Assembly (NCBI GenBank): GCA_964247055.1
Contig: OZ176059.1
Coordinates: 1,674,001-1,738,000 of the forward strand
Reading direction: 5' to 3'
DNA from: Paragordius varius
Taxonomy: Eukaryota; Nematomorpha
DNA: 64,000 bases
This document shows, piece by piece, positions 34,641 to 54,348 of the stretch. Position 1 is the stretch's first letter, and the number at the start of each line of letters is the position of its first letter. Both the position numbers and the translations under genes were made by a program. The notes beneath the pieces were generated by a model that was not told where the DNA came from, searched no databases, and saw nothing but the letters and a program-made list of their open reading frames with translations.

Positions 34641-37089
34641 GACTACACAAGTTATATAAAAAATATTTTGATATAATATATTTATTTTGATAGAAGTCTT
34701 ATGACAACTGATCCATAGCCGTTGCAAAATTAGCTAATATTATTTTGAAATTTTTGGTGGAAGCAAAACACTTTATTCCAAAAAATAATAACCAAAAAAT
34801 ATGTTAAAGGCACCAAAAGTCTCAAATTTTTGGCTCACTATAAAAAGCTAGTTTTCTCACATGAGAACCGAGATTGCGCGATACAATTTTTAATTTTTGT
34901 TAAATTATGACAGCAGTTACTAATTTATGAAAACAATACATATTTTGCTAAAAATTTAGTGGCAAATTTGTAGCACATTCGATGGTATCTTGAGGCTAAT
35001 GGAAACTTTATAAACACTTAAAGATAATAAAAAGCATCTTATCTATACAATTTGAAGATTATTAGCACCTCAGATTTTTGATTTTCATTACCTTTTCACT
35101 TTTTTGTTCTAGTTTACCTTTGGGTATTTATACCTCAGAGCTCAATTTTATAAATAAACTTTTGAAACTTTTTTAAGTTGAAATTAATTTCAAATAATAT
35201 TCTCTGTTTTAGATAAAAAAGCTTATATTTTTAACACTGACTTCTTGAGTCAATTGGTACAGCTCCAAAACACGATTAATACTAACAGGTTATATTCAAA
35301 TCGGAATATATTAAATTTTGCTGGCTTAAAATTAGTTATTTATATTTTCTAACCAATGTATCCATTTATTACCTGTTGCATTAGCGATTTGAAAAAATTA
35401 TAGGGAAGAAAAATGACGGAGAAAAGTTTAAAATAAGGTGTAATTTACAATTGTACATTTTTTTAGAAAAATTTGTATAATGCTCCTTAAGATAAAGGCA
35501 TAATTTTAAATTCGACTTAATACCTATATTTTTAAAGATATATAAATTTTTATCGCTCTTGGTTATAATACCACCCCAAAAGGTTATGGAGTGTTAAATT
35601 AAATCTCGAAAATTTTAAAAATTTAATTTATATTCACATGAATTCGAAAATCGATTTTTAATCGAAATCTTCGCCAGTATTTTAAAGATACTGATATAAA
35701 AATTTGTTTTGTAACGTTTTGACCATGCTTTAGAATACCAAAAAATACGCTTTAACAAAATTTTACTTAAATATAATTAAAATATGGTTTTTTAAAGTAA
35801 TTTATCAAAAAATTATAATAATGCCGGCATTATTGTCTGTGTTAAAAAACTATTATTTAGGAGTTTTTGACCTTATAAAAAATTAATAATATTGTTTTCC
35901 TTATTAAATATATTTTTTATTATCTATTGAGAAGCAATTTTGGTTTAAACACTTTAGTTTTCTAAAAATAAATTGATATAACGGGCGTTAATTTAGCGAA
36001 TATTTGATAATGAGCCAATACCACAAAGTCGAAAAACCCTCTTAAATAAATAACTCGTAACTAAAGCATCAGAAGAATTATATAATTTTTTATCAAATAA
36101 AAATTTTTGTTTTTAAGTTCTATCTTTCATTATCTAAAACAAATTTTTATATTTTGTAACCAAAAAAATTATCTCAACTTTCTCGTATATATATATATCA
36201 ATTCCGTTTCGGATGGTTTTAAAGTAGCGATTTATTGGTGTAAAGCTAACTTAGTCAAGAACCGATTTAAAGATTAAAAATTATTAATATTGTATAAATT
36301 GGTTGTTGATAATAGAATGTTTGTAAGTCGTTGCAATAAAATTTTCACAATGCGTTTATGAATATCCATCGTCTTTCTATATAAATGGTATACAAAGATT
36401 AATATTTTCAAATAAATATGATTTTTCCAAAATTATATTACACTACCCACTACCTTTTATTGCACTGAGCGACAAAAACGGGGATAAAACAATAATTGCA
36501 TATAAATCATATATCGTAACGATATCGAAATGATGAATGCGGGTTACCTAAAAATGTTATTTTTAATTTTTTGGCTATTAAGCCAAAATAATCATAGCAT
36601 TTTCATCGCAGATTGGGTTGAATAAAATACAATAGAGGAAAATGCGTTTCTGATGTTTGTATATATTGTAAATAAATAATAATTAATATAAATTTTTCGA
36701 GAAAGTAAGCTAAAATATGGTGGTACTCTGAGATCACATAACTATTTAATATATAAGGTGCGCAAAAATATTAATGTTTAAGCATTTTAGCTAAAAGGTT
36801 GATGATAATTATCGAAACGATAAGCATTTGAGATGCTAGAAAACAAGTATTATTTTAATTTTTCCTCAAAATTGGAAAATCTAGCGCGTCAAATTTTATT
36901 TATTAATGGGTATCATAAGAAAAAGGAGACTATTAGCGATAAAGATTGTAAATTTTTTCAATTCATTTAAAGATTTATAAGAATTAGAGCTAAAAATATA
37001 TATTTTGGTAACAAATTGGAATAAAAAAACTTGCTTTTATGCAGTAAAAGATTTTAATTATCATTTTAACTATAAATAATATACATTTT

Positions 37090-38070
37090 CTATGATTAAA
37101 TAAATTTACCCAATATAACGCGTTTAAAAAGTGATCTAAGCCCTATACAAAAAACTATCAATAATATGTAACAAAGCGGAAGTAGCGTATAAATTACAAC
37201 CTCATTAAAATTATAAACAATATTTACAATTCGATGAAAGGACATATATAATCTCAATTTTTCATTTGATGAATTTTCAGAAATTGTCAAATATTTTGGC
37301 GCCATTTAAATTTTGATCTCCCAGCTTTTGGGCATAACCTTAAATCAAAAAACTCGATCTTCGGATCAAATTTTGTAATAAAAATTTATAATATATATGT
37401 TAAGAATTGATTAAATAATATTAGAACTTCTCGCTTTGGTGCAAATCATCGAAAAATGTTAATATGAAGCATAGAGCTTTTTGTAAACGCAATATATCGG
37501 GTTAACATGTTCAATGTTACATAAATAGCTAAAATAAAGATTTTGTTCTTTTACAGCAAAATAGCGAGCCATTTATTATTTGACTAAATTTTAGTTCTTT
37601 TAAATCCTTAAATAATCTTTTAAAATAATCTTGGTATTTTTTGTATAAAATTTTATGACACTTTTAACAAATTTAGTTGACCTAATGTGAGAAAAAAATG
37701 AGATTTTTTATTTTGGTTAATAGCAGAATTTATTTTTTCAAGTGTGTTAATATTATCATCTCGATATTTTATAATATAAACATTTATTTAACCGTATTTT
37801 TGCCGCAAAATAATTGCCCAATATTTCGCGCTCAAAAAATAATTTCAATATAATGTAGAAAAAGTATTTAAAAATTTGCACTAAAGCAGAATAGGTTATA
37901 TTATCCCCATAATATTTGATGCACAACTCGATCTGATATAGGATTTTTATGTCCAAAATCAAGTTTGATTGCCTAGGGGGCCATTTTAGATTTTGATCTC
38001 GGCTGAGCACAAAAACTTCATAAATAAAAAAACCTATTTAAGTTATTCCGCATCAAATATTTCAAAATGT
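37090..38070. repeat. Diverged direct repeats about 0.7 kb apart
   Basis: The pair TTACCCAATATAACGCG (37109) / TTGCCCAATATTTCGCG (37814) and the pair GCCATTTAAATTTTGATCTC (37302) / GCCATTTTAGATTTTGATCT (37980), each followed by GGATCAAAT / GCATCAAAT type sequence, define two units. Related blocks occur at 44000-44530, 46170-46400, 52530-52800 and 61400-63650. Confidence 0.5.
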
Positions 38071-38364
38071 TTAATTCACATATATTGATGATTGAAATTA
38101 AACGCTATAAACTGGATTAATCATTATCCCGAAGGTCTTACATCAAGCGATATAGTTATTTTTTTGTACAGTGTATATTTTTATTGACATTTGGTACTGC
38201 ATTAGGGTTACTTAATGGTTAATGTTTTGCAAATTTTTCAATTCTATTGTTTTAGGACGATAGCCAATAGTATATATATGTCAAACTGGGAAAATTAAAG
38301 TTGAATTGACAAACAAAAAGGTTGTCTATAAATATAGAATGGACTTTGCAGAACATGCTTGGAA

Positions 38365-38521
38365 CAGGGTGTCCAACACCCTTTGGCGCAAAAAGAAAGT
38401 AAAAAATTGGATTTAAATGAAAAATTTACGATGATTTAGAAGAGATTGAGCTTATAATAAATAAAAAATAACTAAAATTATCAAAGAGGTCCGGGAAGAC
38501 ATTTGTATTGAACACCCCGTG
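38365..38521. mobile_element. hAT MITE, copy 5
   Basis: Ends CAGGGTGTCCAACACC and GTATTGAACACCCCGTG; 157 bp. Flanking octamers GCTTGGAA and CCTTAAAA agree at 5 of 8. Confidence 0.55.
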
Positions 38522-39028
38522 CCTTAAAATTGCATTAACAAAAAATAAAATCATAAAGGAATTCCTAAAATTATTTTAAAAACAATACCCTAAATAGAGA
38601 TGATGGATATATCATAACATGAAAATTTTATGACAATAATATACGCTTATTTTATTTATTTAATTTTATAAAATATGCGTAAATAGAAACCATATATTAA
38701 TAAATTTTTATTTTTGGAGATTTTAAACGCAGAGAGATTAATTCATTTTTAATAATTTGATGAGGATTCCCTGATGGAATCGAAACTAGCCATTAAGAGT
38801 TGAATATAAATCAGGTCAGCATCTGTCTCGATTCAAATCGGGGTAATTGACGACGCTAGACTTTTTCAATTTTAATAAAAAACAAGCATAAATAAGAGTA
38901 GGGACCGGCCTTAGTAGTTATTTAAAATAATTCAATACAAGATAATAGAGTCACTATGTCCCCCAATCTGAATCGAAGTATTAAGGATAAAATATAATAA
39001 ATTTATTTAACAACGAGAGCATTTAACA

Positions 39029-39034
39029 TTTATT
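39029..39034 (-). promoter_or_regulatory. Polyadenylation signal AATAAA of RPS18
   Basis: AATAAA on the minus strand about 85 nt after the RPS18 stop codon. Confidence 0.5.
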
Positions 39035-39118
39035 AATATCAGAATCAAAAAATTCAACAAGTTTGTTTTGATGTGTAAAATAATTTTGAAAGCTTCCTTG
39101 CTTGTGAAAAGAAAACAA

Positions 39119-45777
<6,659 letters not shown>

Positions 45778-47205
45778 GCTGAAGGCTTATACGTATGGGA
45801 AACGGTGCTTTTGAGAAAGTGTGAACAGATGATATATTATTTTAAAATATTTGCATTTTAGGCATTATACTAATAACAGCATTCTTTTAATTTTACATAT
45901 TCAAAAATTTACAATTAAACTATTCTTTTATTATATATTTACCAATAATAGTTTGGAGCCTTATTCTGTACCATTTATCTTGAATAAATATCCAAAGAGT
46001 ATTTTAGCCAAAAATAATAAATTACTTTGCAAATCAATTTAAAATTTCTAATTAAAACCCTTTATTGAAAATATTTATTGCCAAATTTTGCTGTTAGATA
46101 ACCAGTTGTTTGGGTTAGAATTTTATATTTTAACCGCAATCTCTTTCAGTAAAATAAGAATATTATGGTGCTTTTAGTTTGGCGAGTGGTATAAGAAAGT
46201 TATTGTCACTTTTGTGGCAATCGCTCGATGTAAGAAAGTTTTTGGTAAAAGCTCAATGATCCGAAAAAATTATAAATATATTATTTCAAAAATTACACCA
46301 TTTATGTTTTGGTGTTGGACTCTCTTTAGAATGAGCTTTCGATTGCTAAAATGCTAGAAATTCGGAAAATCCTATTAATATATCCATATTTAATATCAAA
46401 AAATATATTTAAAAAAATTATTTTGTTGAAACTTTAATTTTTAAAATTTAATTACCGATTCCTTTTATATTGGGTGGGGTGATAAAAAAGTCGCACTTGA
46501 CTTGTAAGCCAAGCGTGGCAAGTTGAGCAAGATTACTTAAGCCAGTAAGTGTACACTTGAAGATCGGTGATTAAAAAACACTTAAGTTAAGTTTTTTGCT
46601 TATGAATGTAACTTTTTTTACCACCCAATTCAAACTATGCGGGGAATGTTTTGAAATTTTACAACGAAAATTTATAGATTAAGGTAACAAAGAATAAACA
46701 CCCAATACAATATGCATTTATTGAATTACTCAAAGTTACTTATGTTAAAATAAAATATATTAAGATTTTTTCAAATATTCAACTTTATACCTATAGTTTT
46801 TAAGAAACCATTCGCCCTTCAAACACTCTTATAATATTATACTACAAGTTTAACATAATACAGGTATAATACATATAAAATTTTAGATTATATCTTAATT
46901 AATTATTTTAAGCAACATTAGTCTCACTAAATAACAATTGCGCTAAAACAATTTAACAAAGGTATATTTGAGGGCAGGTGATATCTGTAAAAATACAATT
47001 TAAATTCAAGTAAAAATATTTGTATAATTATATAGATTGTTAAACGTTAATAAACGTATCTACTTTGATAGGAAGCACCCTGAACAACTTTTGTCATTAA
47101 TCCTGTATATCTAATTAAAGTTAATTTATTTTTAAAAATACATATATAACCTTTTAGATTATAGATTTTAAAAAATATCCTTCTATTTGTTATCTGATTA
47201 CAGAA

Positions 47206-48131
47206 ATGTACATGAACAATTTCAAAAACAAATCGGAGCGCAAAAAAATAGAGTTGCAACATATGAAACGTTTGTTAAAATTTAATGATGAAAGCATCGA
47301 TTTTATAACTTCACAAATTTTCCCTAATGATATTATTAAAAAAAGAGGCGGCGCACTATCACCTAGATGTTGTGTGGAGATTTTCCTCCGTTACATTATC
47401 GGCCCCGGATTTCAGAGTGGTGTTGCTAATGATTTTGGTGTAGAACGATCAACCGTAACTAAAACAGTATCCAAAGTAGCGGAAAATTTTTTTGACATTG
47501 CTCATAAATGGATCCGATTTTCATCTGACCAGTTTCAACTAGAAGACGCTAAACAATGTTGGCAAAAGAATCATAAGATGCCAACAGTTATCGGTGCCAT
47601 AGACTGTACTCATATCGACATCATGAGGCCTAAGGAATTTGGTGACGAATATATTAACCGAAAAGGCCGTTATAGCCTTAATTGTCAATTTACCTGTGAC
47701 GGTGATGAATTTATAACGAGTTTAAACGTTAAAATGCCGGGAAGCGTTGATGATAGCCGGATTTTCCGCAAAAGTATAAAGGTTCCTTTTTAGCCAATAC
47801 CAATGCGGCACTATTGGGTGACAGTGGGTATAAAATTACTCTATATGTAATAACACCATTTAAAAACCCTAACAACCTTTTACAAACGAAGTTTAATACA
47901 TTCCATGCTAGAGAAAGAATAGTCATTGAAAGGCTATTTGGTCAACTCAAACGCAGGTTTTTCATATTGCATAATGAAATGCGAGTCCATTTGGATACCG
48001 CAGTAAATATTATTGTAAGCTGCGCCGTTCTACATAACATGGCTAAATTTTTAAAGGATGATTTTGATATAGATGATGTAATATCAATTGATTTAGATAA
48101 TATTAAAAACGATGATGATTGCGAAGATTAA
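47206..48131 (+). pseudogene. Harbinger (HARBI1-like) DDE transposase, one frame break
   Basis: Reading 47206-47793 gives a helix-turn-helix region (VANDFGVERSTVTKTVSKV) and then the nuclease core: first Asp in IGAIDCTHIDI, second Asp in MPGSVDDSRIF. The frame then stops, and the protein continues in another frame at 47814-48131 with LLGDSGYKITLYVITPF, the third acidic residue in ERLFGQLKRRF, and VSCAVLHNMAKFL. The break falls in a run of T after the codons for KVPF, so a single-base length change explains it; this could be decay or a sequencing error. Otherwise length and motif order match the family (about 300 residues). Confidence 0.88.
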
Positions 48132-48328
48132 GACAATATGGATAGTGCTTTGACAGACGAAAGAATCTCAGGTCAACAAAAAAGAGATAACATTGTAATG
48201 TATTAAAAGCATTAAATTTATTATAAATATATTTGCTAAAAATATTGATTCGTATGGATTATATATATATATATATTAATTACATTTTAATATTGGATTG
48301 CATTTTGAAAAGTTATAATAAATTTATT

Positions 48329-49195
48329 TCATGAATTAAAATTATTGAGTTTATGTTTCTCCAGCAGTAAAACTTCTTTCTGAAGCAGTAATACTTCATA
48401 ATGAAGCTCCAAAACTTTAAATTGCATATTGGCTATAGTATTTTGGGACACCTTTTCTGATTCTTTATATATTTTTTTATTTGTAGTTGGTCGCGGCACG
48501 GATGTACCTATAATATAAATTAAAATTGACATTTTTATTACGTCTATACCTTTAATATCGAGATTAAAAAAATCAAAGTTACAATTGTAGTATAAATGTA
48601 TAAATATATGGATGATGTCTTACAAGGAATATCATCGGCAATCGTAACGATACCACATTCTTTACCACCAGGAACATTAATATGCACTGGATTATGTTCG
48701 TAATCCATAATATCCAACATAACCTTCTCATGGGGTAATAACACAATTTTTTTATTACCTATGTAAATAGGTAGATAAGGATTTCAACTAAAAATAATAT
48801 TAACCGAGACTTAGGTGTTTTTATATTTTTTGTGAATGAAATCACGTTTTGTGATGTTAAAAATTTCGAACATTCTTGCTAATTATTATTAACTTTGTAT
48901 TAAAAATACCCCTTAGCATATTTCCTAAGTCATAAAAAATAATGGGCATAGTGAAATTGCCTTGATTATGATAAAAAAGGGTAAGCCCGTTATAAATAAT
49001 ACCTGTTTGACGAATATCCATCTTCTTCTTAAGAGTTGTTTTGATATTTTGCGACATTTTTTTCAATTGAGAAATATTATTATCTTCCCCAGTGTCCATC
49101 ACGAATTCCTGGTGTATGTCTCTCCATTCTGCTTCACGTTTTGCTTTTGATTTTGGGAGGACTTTTGCAAATACAATGGGATATCTATTAAACAT
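48329..49195 (-). CDS. Myb/SANT-like accessory protein of the Harbinger element
   Basis: Three exons join in phase: 49195-49003, 48758-48624 and 48507-48329 (168 residues plus stop). The N-terminal half resembles the Myb/SANT-like DNA-binding proteins of Harbinger elements (KAKREAEWRDIHQEF, ISQLKKMSQNIKTTLKKK); then come LLPHEKVMLDIM and a C-terminal coiled coil (MQFKVLELHYEVLLLQKEVL). In this superfamily the partner protein binds the element ends and helps bring the transposase to the nucleus. It converges with the transposase gene, ending about 200 bp away. The frame appears undamaged, which implies recent activity or selection. The assignment rests on position and motif style. Confidence 0.7.
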
Positions 49196-49757
49196 AGGTT
49201 AGGAATAAAAATATAATAAATTTAAAATTTACTTTTTTAGAATTTCCACTAACTTATCTCTATTCATGAAAAGAATAGAGAATTTTAGCTAATTAAAAAA
49301 CGAGTTGATATAAAAAATACTTATATAATATTAAAATTAACTTTTATGATTAGCGGTTAGTTGACATGTGTTATGATAAAAGCAAATTATTTTTTTGTAT
49401 GTGTATGTTATATCAATATAAATCAAATACCTTAAAAATTTTGCTTGATTTAATACTATTCATTTACTTCATTTGTTAATTTTTATTGCTAGACTTTTCT
49501 TGTCTTTTTTTGATGAAATTACTCGGAGTGCAATTAGTTTCTATAAAATAAATATTAAATATAAACTTGTGATTTCACATTTTGTACAGCTTTTCCAAAC
49601 TTTCATTCTCTTCACTTTGAATAGGTAAAATTAGCCAAAATTAGCAAATAAACAGACCAAAGGTTCCAATTACATATAAAACCTAAATTATATACATAAA
49701 AAGTTACTAAAATATTTTTTTCTCATATTTTTGTATATGTCAAGTGTGCCCTATACC

Positions 49758-52196
49758 TAAGGTGACCAGACGTCCCGCTTTTGGCGGGACAGTCCCGCTT
49801 TTTCACACTTTGTCCCGCGTCCCGCTACGTTTTTGAAATGTCCCGCTTTTTCAAGATTATATAAAAAAAAATTATCCGTTTAAATTTTTTATCATTAGTT
49901 ATCTCTAAAATCTATATCAATTTTAAATTAAATTTTTTTATTTTTAATTAAAAATATTTATTTTTTTCGAATTTAAATCATATTTTTATACACTTTGCTT
50001 CCTATTCCTACTGCCAACATTTTCAAAAAGACAAATTAATACCACAAATCTGTAGCTTATACGTTTACTTCAGAAAATTAAGGTATTAAAATATTTTTTT
50101 ATACTAATATTTTAGTTATATTACCTGCCAATCTTATCAAAAAGACAAATTAATACCAAAAATCGGTAGTTTATACGTTTACTCCAGAAAATTAAGGTAA
50201 TATTTTTTTAAACTAATATTAGTTTAAAAATATGAGTACAAAAAGAGGTTAATAATTCAACAATGAATTAATCAAAGAATTTCCTTTTATCAAAAAAACG
50301 AAGAATGAATAATTCATAATGTTCTTTATGCGAGGGGGAATTCAGCCTAGCACATGGCGGCAAGCATGATATTACAAAGCATATGAAAACATAGAAACAT
50401 AAAAATTATTTAGATATGGCGGCATCATCTTACAAAATGAGCGATTTTTATCGAAAAACCGCTTTTGGAGAGGAAGAAAATTGGCACTAGCCGAAGGCGT
50501 TTTATCTTTTCATGCGGTTAATCACAATCATTCAGATCATGGATTGTACCTCACAGATTATTCGTACCTTATTCAATATAAAATTACATGTGTCCGTACA
50601 AAGACTGAAGTCATTGTATGCAATGTCCCTTCGCCACATGCATTTTCTGAAATACAAAAAGATTTGCTGAAAATTAATTTCATATCGCTATACTCTGCTG
50701 CATCAAATCACTTGGAAACAAAATTATTTCCCACTTTAATAAGATATTTTATCCAGAAACCGGAGTAAAAATTAAAACTTTAGTACTATTTCTCTCGGTA
50801 TTTTTACTTCAATAATGAATATTCTAGAAAAAATAATTTAAAAAACAAAATAATCGCATATTGCGCTGACAACACCAATACAAACTTCGATGGAAAGCAA
50901 GGAGGGGAACAAAAAATATTTTTCATAAATTAGCAGATAATTTTAATCAAAACATTATTGGCGCTGGGTGTGCACTATATTACACAATGCTATTCAAACA
51001 GCTGCTGATTTGATATCCCTAGATATGGAAAATGTAGTTGTTAAAATACATTCCTATTTTTATATATACACGGTACGCGTTGAAACGCTTAAGGGAATTC
51101 TGTGAAAATGCAGAAGTTCAATATAAAAAATTCTTGGATATTGTAAAACTCGTTGGATAGCTCTTATGCCAGCTATCGAAAGAATTTAAAAAATGTATGA
51201 TCCATTAAAATCCTATTTTTTATCACAGGACAAATGTCCTACAACTATCGAAAAGTTTTTTGAAAGTGATTCTTTAAAAATATAGTTAGAGTTTCTACAT
51301 AATCAAGGTTCTTTCTTTCAAAATGTTATTAAATTGATAGAAGGTGGCAAAATATCGACAATCGAAGTAGCCATTAAAGTTAGTAACCTAAAATTCCAAT
51401 GTCAAGAAAGGTTAGAAAATAATTTTATACCATTAACCATTCGCAATATTATAAATAATTTAGAAAAACAAAGCTTAATAAATCGCCAAGATATCCTGTA
51501 CCATATAAAAATGTTTTACACAAAATTTAAAGATTATTTGGAAGACTGGACGGTGCAATCCAATGATCATTGGATAACATTAAAACCAGAATTTAATTGG
51601 TGCGATATTCAAAAATCTTTTGATTACATCTGCATCTCCCAAAAATTCCCAAAAAGTAATCTTTCAGAAAATGATCCTTTTTCTGGAGAGTTATAAAATA
51701 TATTAATAATGACAAACTTAAATTATAGACTACAAAAAATAAAGTAGAAAAGAAAGTGTTAGAAATATTTTATTATTTTGAAACAAACTATGTTCCATAC
51801 AATCATAATTTTAAAATTGTGGAATTGGCACTATCTTTAACTGAAACCAACGCTGCTACTGAGCGCGTTTTTTCCACACTAAATCAGTTGTGGACATCGG
51901 AAAAATCAAATTTACATGTCGAAACTTTTAAGGCCATTTTATCTGTCAAATATAATTTGACAAATTCTTGTGAAGATTCATATTTTAAAAAAGAATGACA
52001 ATCTGCTAAAACGCATTCCCTCAAATAAAAAGATATACCAAAAAATAAAATATTCATATATATTTATAATATATTTGTGTTAAAAATAAATAAATATTAC
52101 AATAAATTTTTTGTATAAAAATTTTTGGTTGGACCCCCCATGCTTCCCTTTCTCAGATTTGTCCCGATTTTTTCTTCAAAAAATCTGGTCACTTTA
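49758..52196 (+). mobile_element. hAT transposon copy 2, inserted in the Harbinger element
   Basis: Same family as copy 1: TAAGGTGACCAGA start, TCTGGTCACTTTA end, perfect 8-bp duplication CCTATACC on both sides (49750-49757, 52197-52204). It has tandem subterminal units of about 110 bp (50030-50240), the zinc-finger segment (AHGGKHDITKHM), LYSAASN where copy 1 has LYSDASN (the first expected Asp is changed), a long open part 51334-51696 (QCQERLENNFIPLTIRNIIN) and the C-terminal TNAATERVFSTLNQLW block (51756-51998). Multiple frame breaks disable it. Unlike copy 1 it has no inverted internal duplicate. Confidence 0.92.
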
Positions 52197-52379
52197 CCTA
52201 TACCACACTTGCAATTTCTTCAAGCTTTTCTTCACCATATGATTTTTTATCACCTTCTGTTCAAGTTTTCTTGCTTGACTTAAGTGCCCTAATGTTAATT
52301 TTGTTTTATCACATGAACATGACTTGAAAAACTTGTAAGCCAAGTCAAAAAAATTTTTTTATCACCTCACCCATTATAT

Positions 52380-53262
52380 TAAAGCTTTATTGAACCGGTA
52401 TAAAATCCTAAAAGCTATTATATAACCGTTACATTTAAGAATGCTTGACATTTCTATCACCTTACAAATTTAATTTGACTTCAATATTAGGTGATTTTTG
52501 TACAAAAACAATTTATAAATAATATTATTATGAAAATTAACGGATTTTTAATCGAAATTTTGAGGCGATAGAAACGTTTTGCATCGTATTATAAAAGTAT
52601 TTTTATAATAACTTAAAACGTTTTTACCCCATGCTTTAAATTACGATACGCTTCAACCAATTTTTCTAAAAATTGAATTTTTGAACAAAGAATACATTTT
52701 TAGTTCAAAAATATTTTTTTGATACTATAATCTAGCCTATATGAAATAATATATTGCAAAATTTGGCATTTTTGCGTTAGCCTATTTTAAAGAAGGGCGA
52801 ACATTTAAAACTGTCGGAGACCACATCTAAAAATTAAATAGACTTTCTACAACTATTCTGCTTTTTAAGTACATGATATATTTGGATGATATTTTTTGAA
52901 ATAAAATATAAAAAACTTTATATATATCATAATGTGCGTTAATTTTTCGATTTAACGATATCGTCCAATTACCAAATCAGTCTAAATAACTTTCATTTAG
53001 TCCTCGTAAAGAGAGACCTGAATCTAGCTATCAGAATATACATACTTGATCAGGATATTTTTACACCCCAATTATGTGTGCAGTCTAATTATATAGATAT
53101 CATAATATATGTCTTTTAATTTGAAAGGCGACTGATTTTATAAAAATAATTATGTTTTATTTAAGCCCAACGTAGTTTGGTTGTTTCAAGAAGTTTCTTG
53201 TGGATATATTTGAAAATAAAAACATATCTAGTTTTATTTCAGATTACACAATCACTTATGTA
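52380..53262. other. AT-rich intergenic sequence with diverged repeat block
   Basis: 52530-52800 contains sequence related to blocks at 35640-35780 and 62030-62780 (CATGCTTTAAATTACGATAC, GCTTCAACCAATTTT). No gene recognised. Confidence 0.45.
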
Positions 53263-53516
53263 CAGTAAAAATAGAAATTATACCAACAAAACGTAAAAAT
53301 ATAAAAACAGATATTTTTTGCAGACCATTTATATTTTTGAACTTGAATTATTTTATGTAACTCATTGTTTTAAATTGCAGAGTAAGTAGAGATGTATCAA
53401 TTATATATTTTCGTTTAATTAATGGATTTAAATAGCAAAAATTAAGGTTTAACAAAGTATGGATATCTTTTGGAAAAAAATATTAGTCTTTATTCGTTGT
53501 GTCTGAAATTTTAATG
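53263..53516. mobile_element. MITE family A, copy 7
   Basis: TA-flanked, CAGTAAAAATAGAAATTATA with CAAAACGTAAAAATATAAAA at the left; right end GTGTCTGAAATTTTAATG. Confidence 0.7.
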
Positions 53517-53529
53517 TAAATATGCATTA

Positions 53530-53795
53530 AGTTATAATTATATACAGACAAAAAGTAAAAACTTAAAAACAAATATTTTTTTATAAATTACACCATATGT
53601 TTTATTTTATTTTCATTTACTACATCGTTTTATAAGTTGCAAAATATGGAAAGTAGATATAAATTGATTACAAATTTCCTCGTATATTTCAATATATAAA
53701 TATATATATATAAAATATTCAAAAAGCAGTGATTTATTTATATAAAAAATTTTGTCGTTTAGTTTTGAGTTATGTCTGTATAATATCAAATAAAA
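53530..53795. mobile_element. MITE family A, copy 8 (worn)
   Basis: Keeps TTATATACAGACAAAAAGTA with AAAAACAAATATTTTTTTAT at the left and TTATGTCTGTATAATATCAA at the right; the extreme ends are not clear. Confidence 0.55.
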
Positions 53796-53886
53796 CTAAA
53801 ACAAGGGAGACTTTCCGTGCGACCCACGAAAAATTGGGAAATTCATCATTTGCAAGAAGCTTACAAAATCTTAATTTAGATAAATA

Positions 53887-54135
53887 CAGTAAAAACTGTA
53901 ATTATACGGACAAAAATTAAAAATATAAAGACAAATATTTTTTTTTAAAAGACAACCAATAATTTTCACATTAATTATATAATTACAATTGTAAAATTAC
54001 ATATCAATTTTATACTTTGCAATTTCAAACAATGAGTTATCTCTTTATAAAAATGAAGTTTAAATAAGCATGGTTATTGGAAAAAAACATATGTCTACAA
54101 TTCTAAGTTTTGTCCGTATAAATCAATTTTTATTG
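53887..54135. mobile_element. MITE family A, copy 9
   Basis: CAGTAAAAACTGTAATTATA ... GTCCGTATAAATCAATTTTTATTG between TA dinucleotides. It lies close to the worn hAT MITE whose right end is at 54320. Confidence 0.7.
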
Positions 54136-54320
54136 TATGTCTTAAACAATATTTTTAATTAATCTATCCAATTGATTGGCAAAGAAGTAAAAAAAATTGT
54201 TATATTGTGTTCAGTATTATGTTTATAATTTAATATTATGTTTAAAATAAATAATTTATAAAAACCCATATATAATTGCGAATATGCTGCCCGCTAAGTC
54301 ATTTGTGTTGGACACCCCTG
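54136..54320. mobile_element. hAT MITE, copy 6, right part
   Basis: Ends CATTTGTGTTGGACACCCCTG and shares an interior (ATTGATTGGCAAAGAAGTAA-like) with the hAT MITE at 22877-23143. The left end is not visible; the family A copy at 53887-54135 probably sits inside it. Confidence 0.5.
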
Positions 54321-54348
54321 GACTAATTATGATTTTTCTAATGATTTA

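Larger units (their letters stand above)
32960..39028. other. Gene-poor region of diverged repeats
   Basis: No exon was recognised. The region contains a repeat shared with the brat upstream region (33120-33370), a worn tandem array of about 144-bp units (33940-34640), roughly 0.7-kb diverged direct repeats (for example 37100-37380 against 37800-38060) and a hAT MITE (38365-38521). The missing first exon of the golgin may lie just above 32958. Confidence 0.5.
46471..52373 (+). mobile_element. PIF/Harbinger transposon, interrupted by a hAT element
   Basis: Imperfect terminal inverted repeats TGGGTGGGGTGATAAAAAA / TTTTTTTATCACCTCACCCA bound a 5903-bp region flanked by TTATAT on both sides (46465-46470, 52374-52379); the real target duplication may be only TTA, as is usual for the superfamily. 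ACTTGTAAGCCAAG occurs near both ends in the same orientation. It carries two convergent genes typical of Harbinger elements: the DDE transposase (plus) and a Myb/SANT-like protein (minus). Subtracting the nested hAT copy 2 and its 8-bp duplication leaves about 3.46 kb, a normal length for an autonomous member. Confidence 0.85.

Noticed and set aside
38800-38860. tRNA-like T-loop (GATTCAAATC)
   Set aside because: No acceptor stem, anticodon arm or D arm can be folded around it; it belongs to a dispersed repeat motif.
47781-47792. A 12-nt intron (GTTCCTTTTTAG) explaining the transposase frame break
   Set aside because: Far below any plausible spliceosomal intron and its removal does not restore the downstream frame (12 is a multiple of three); a change in T-run length explains the break better.
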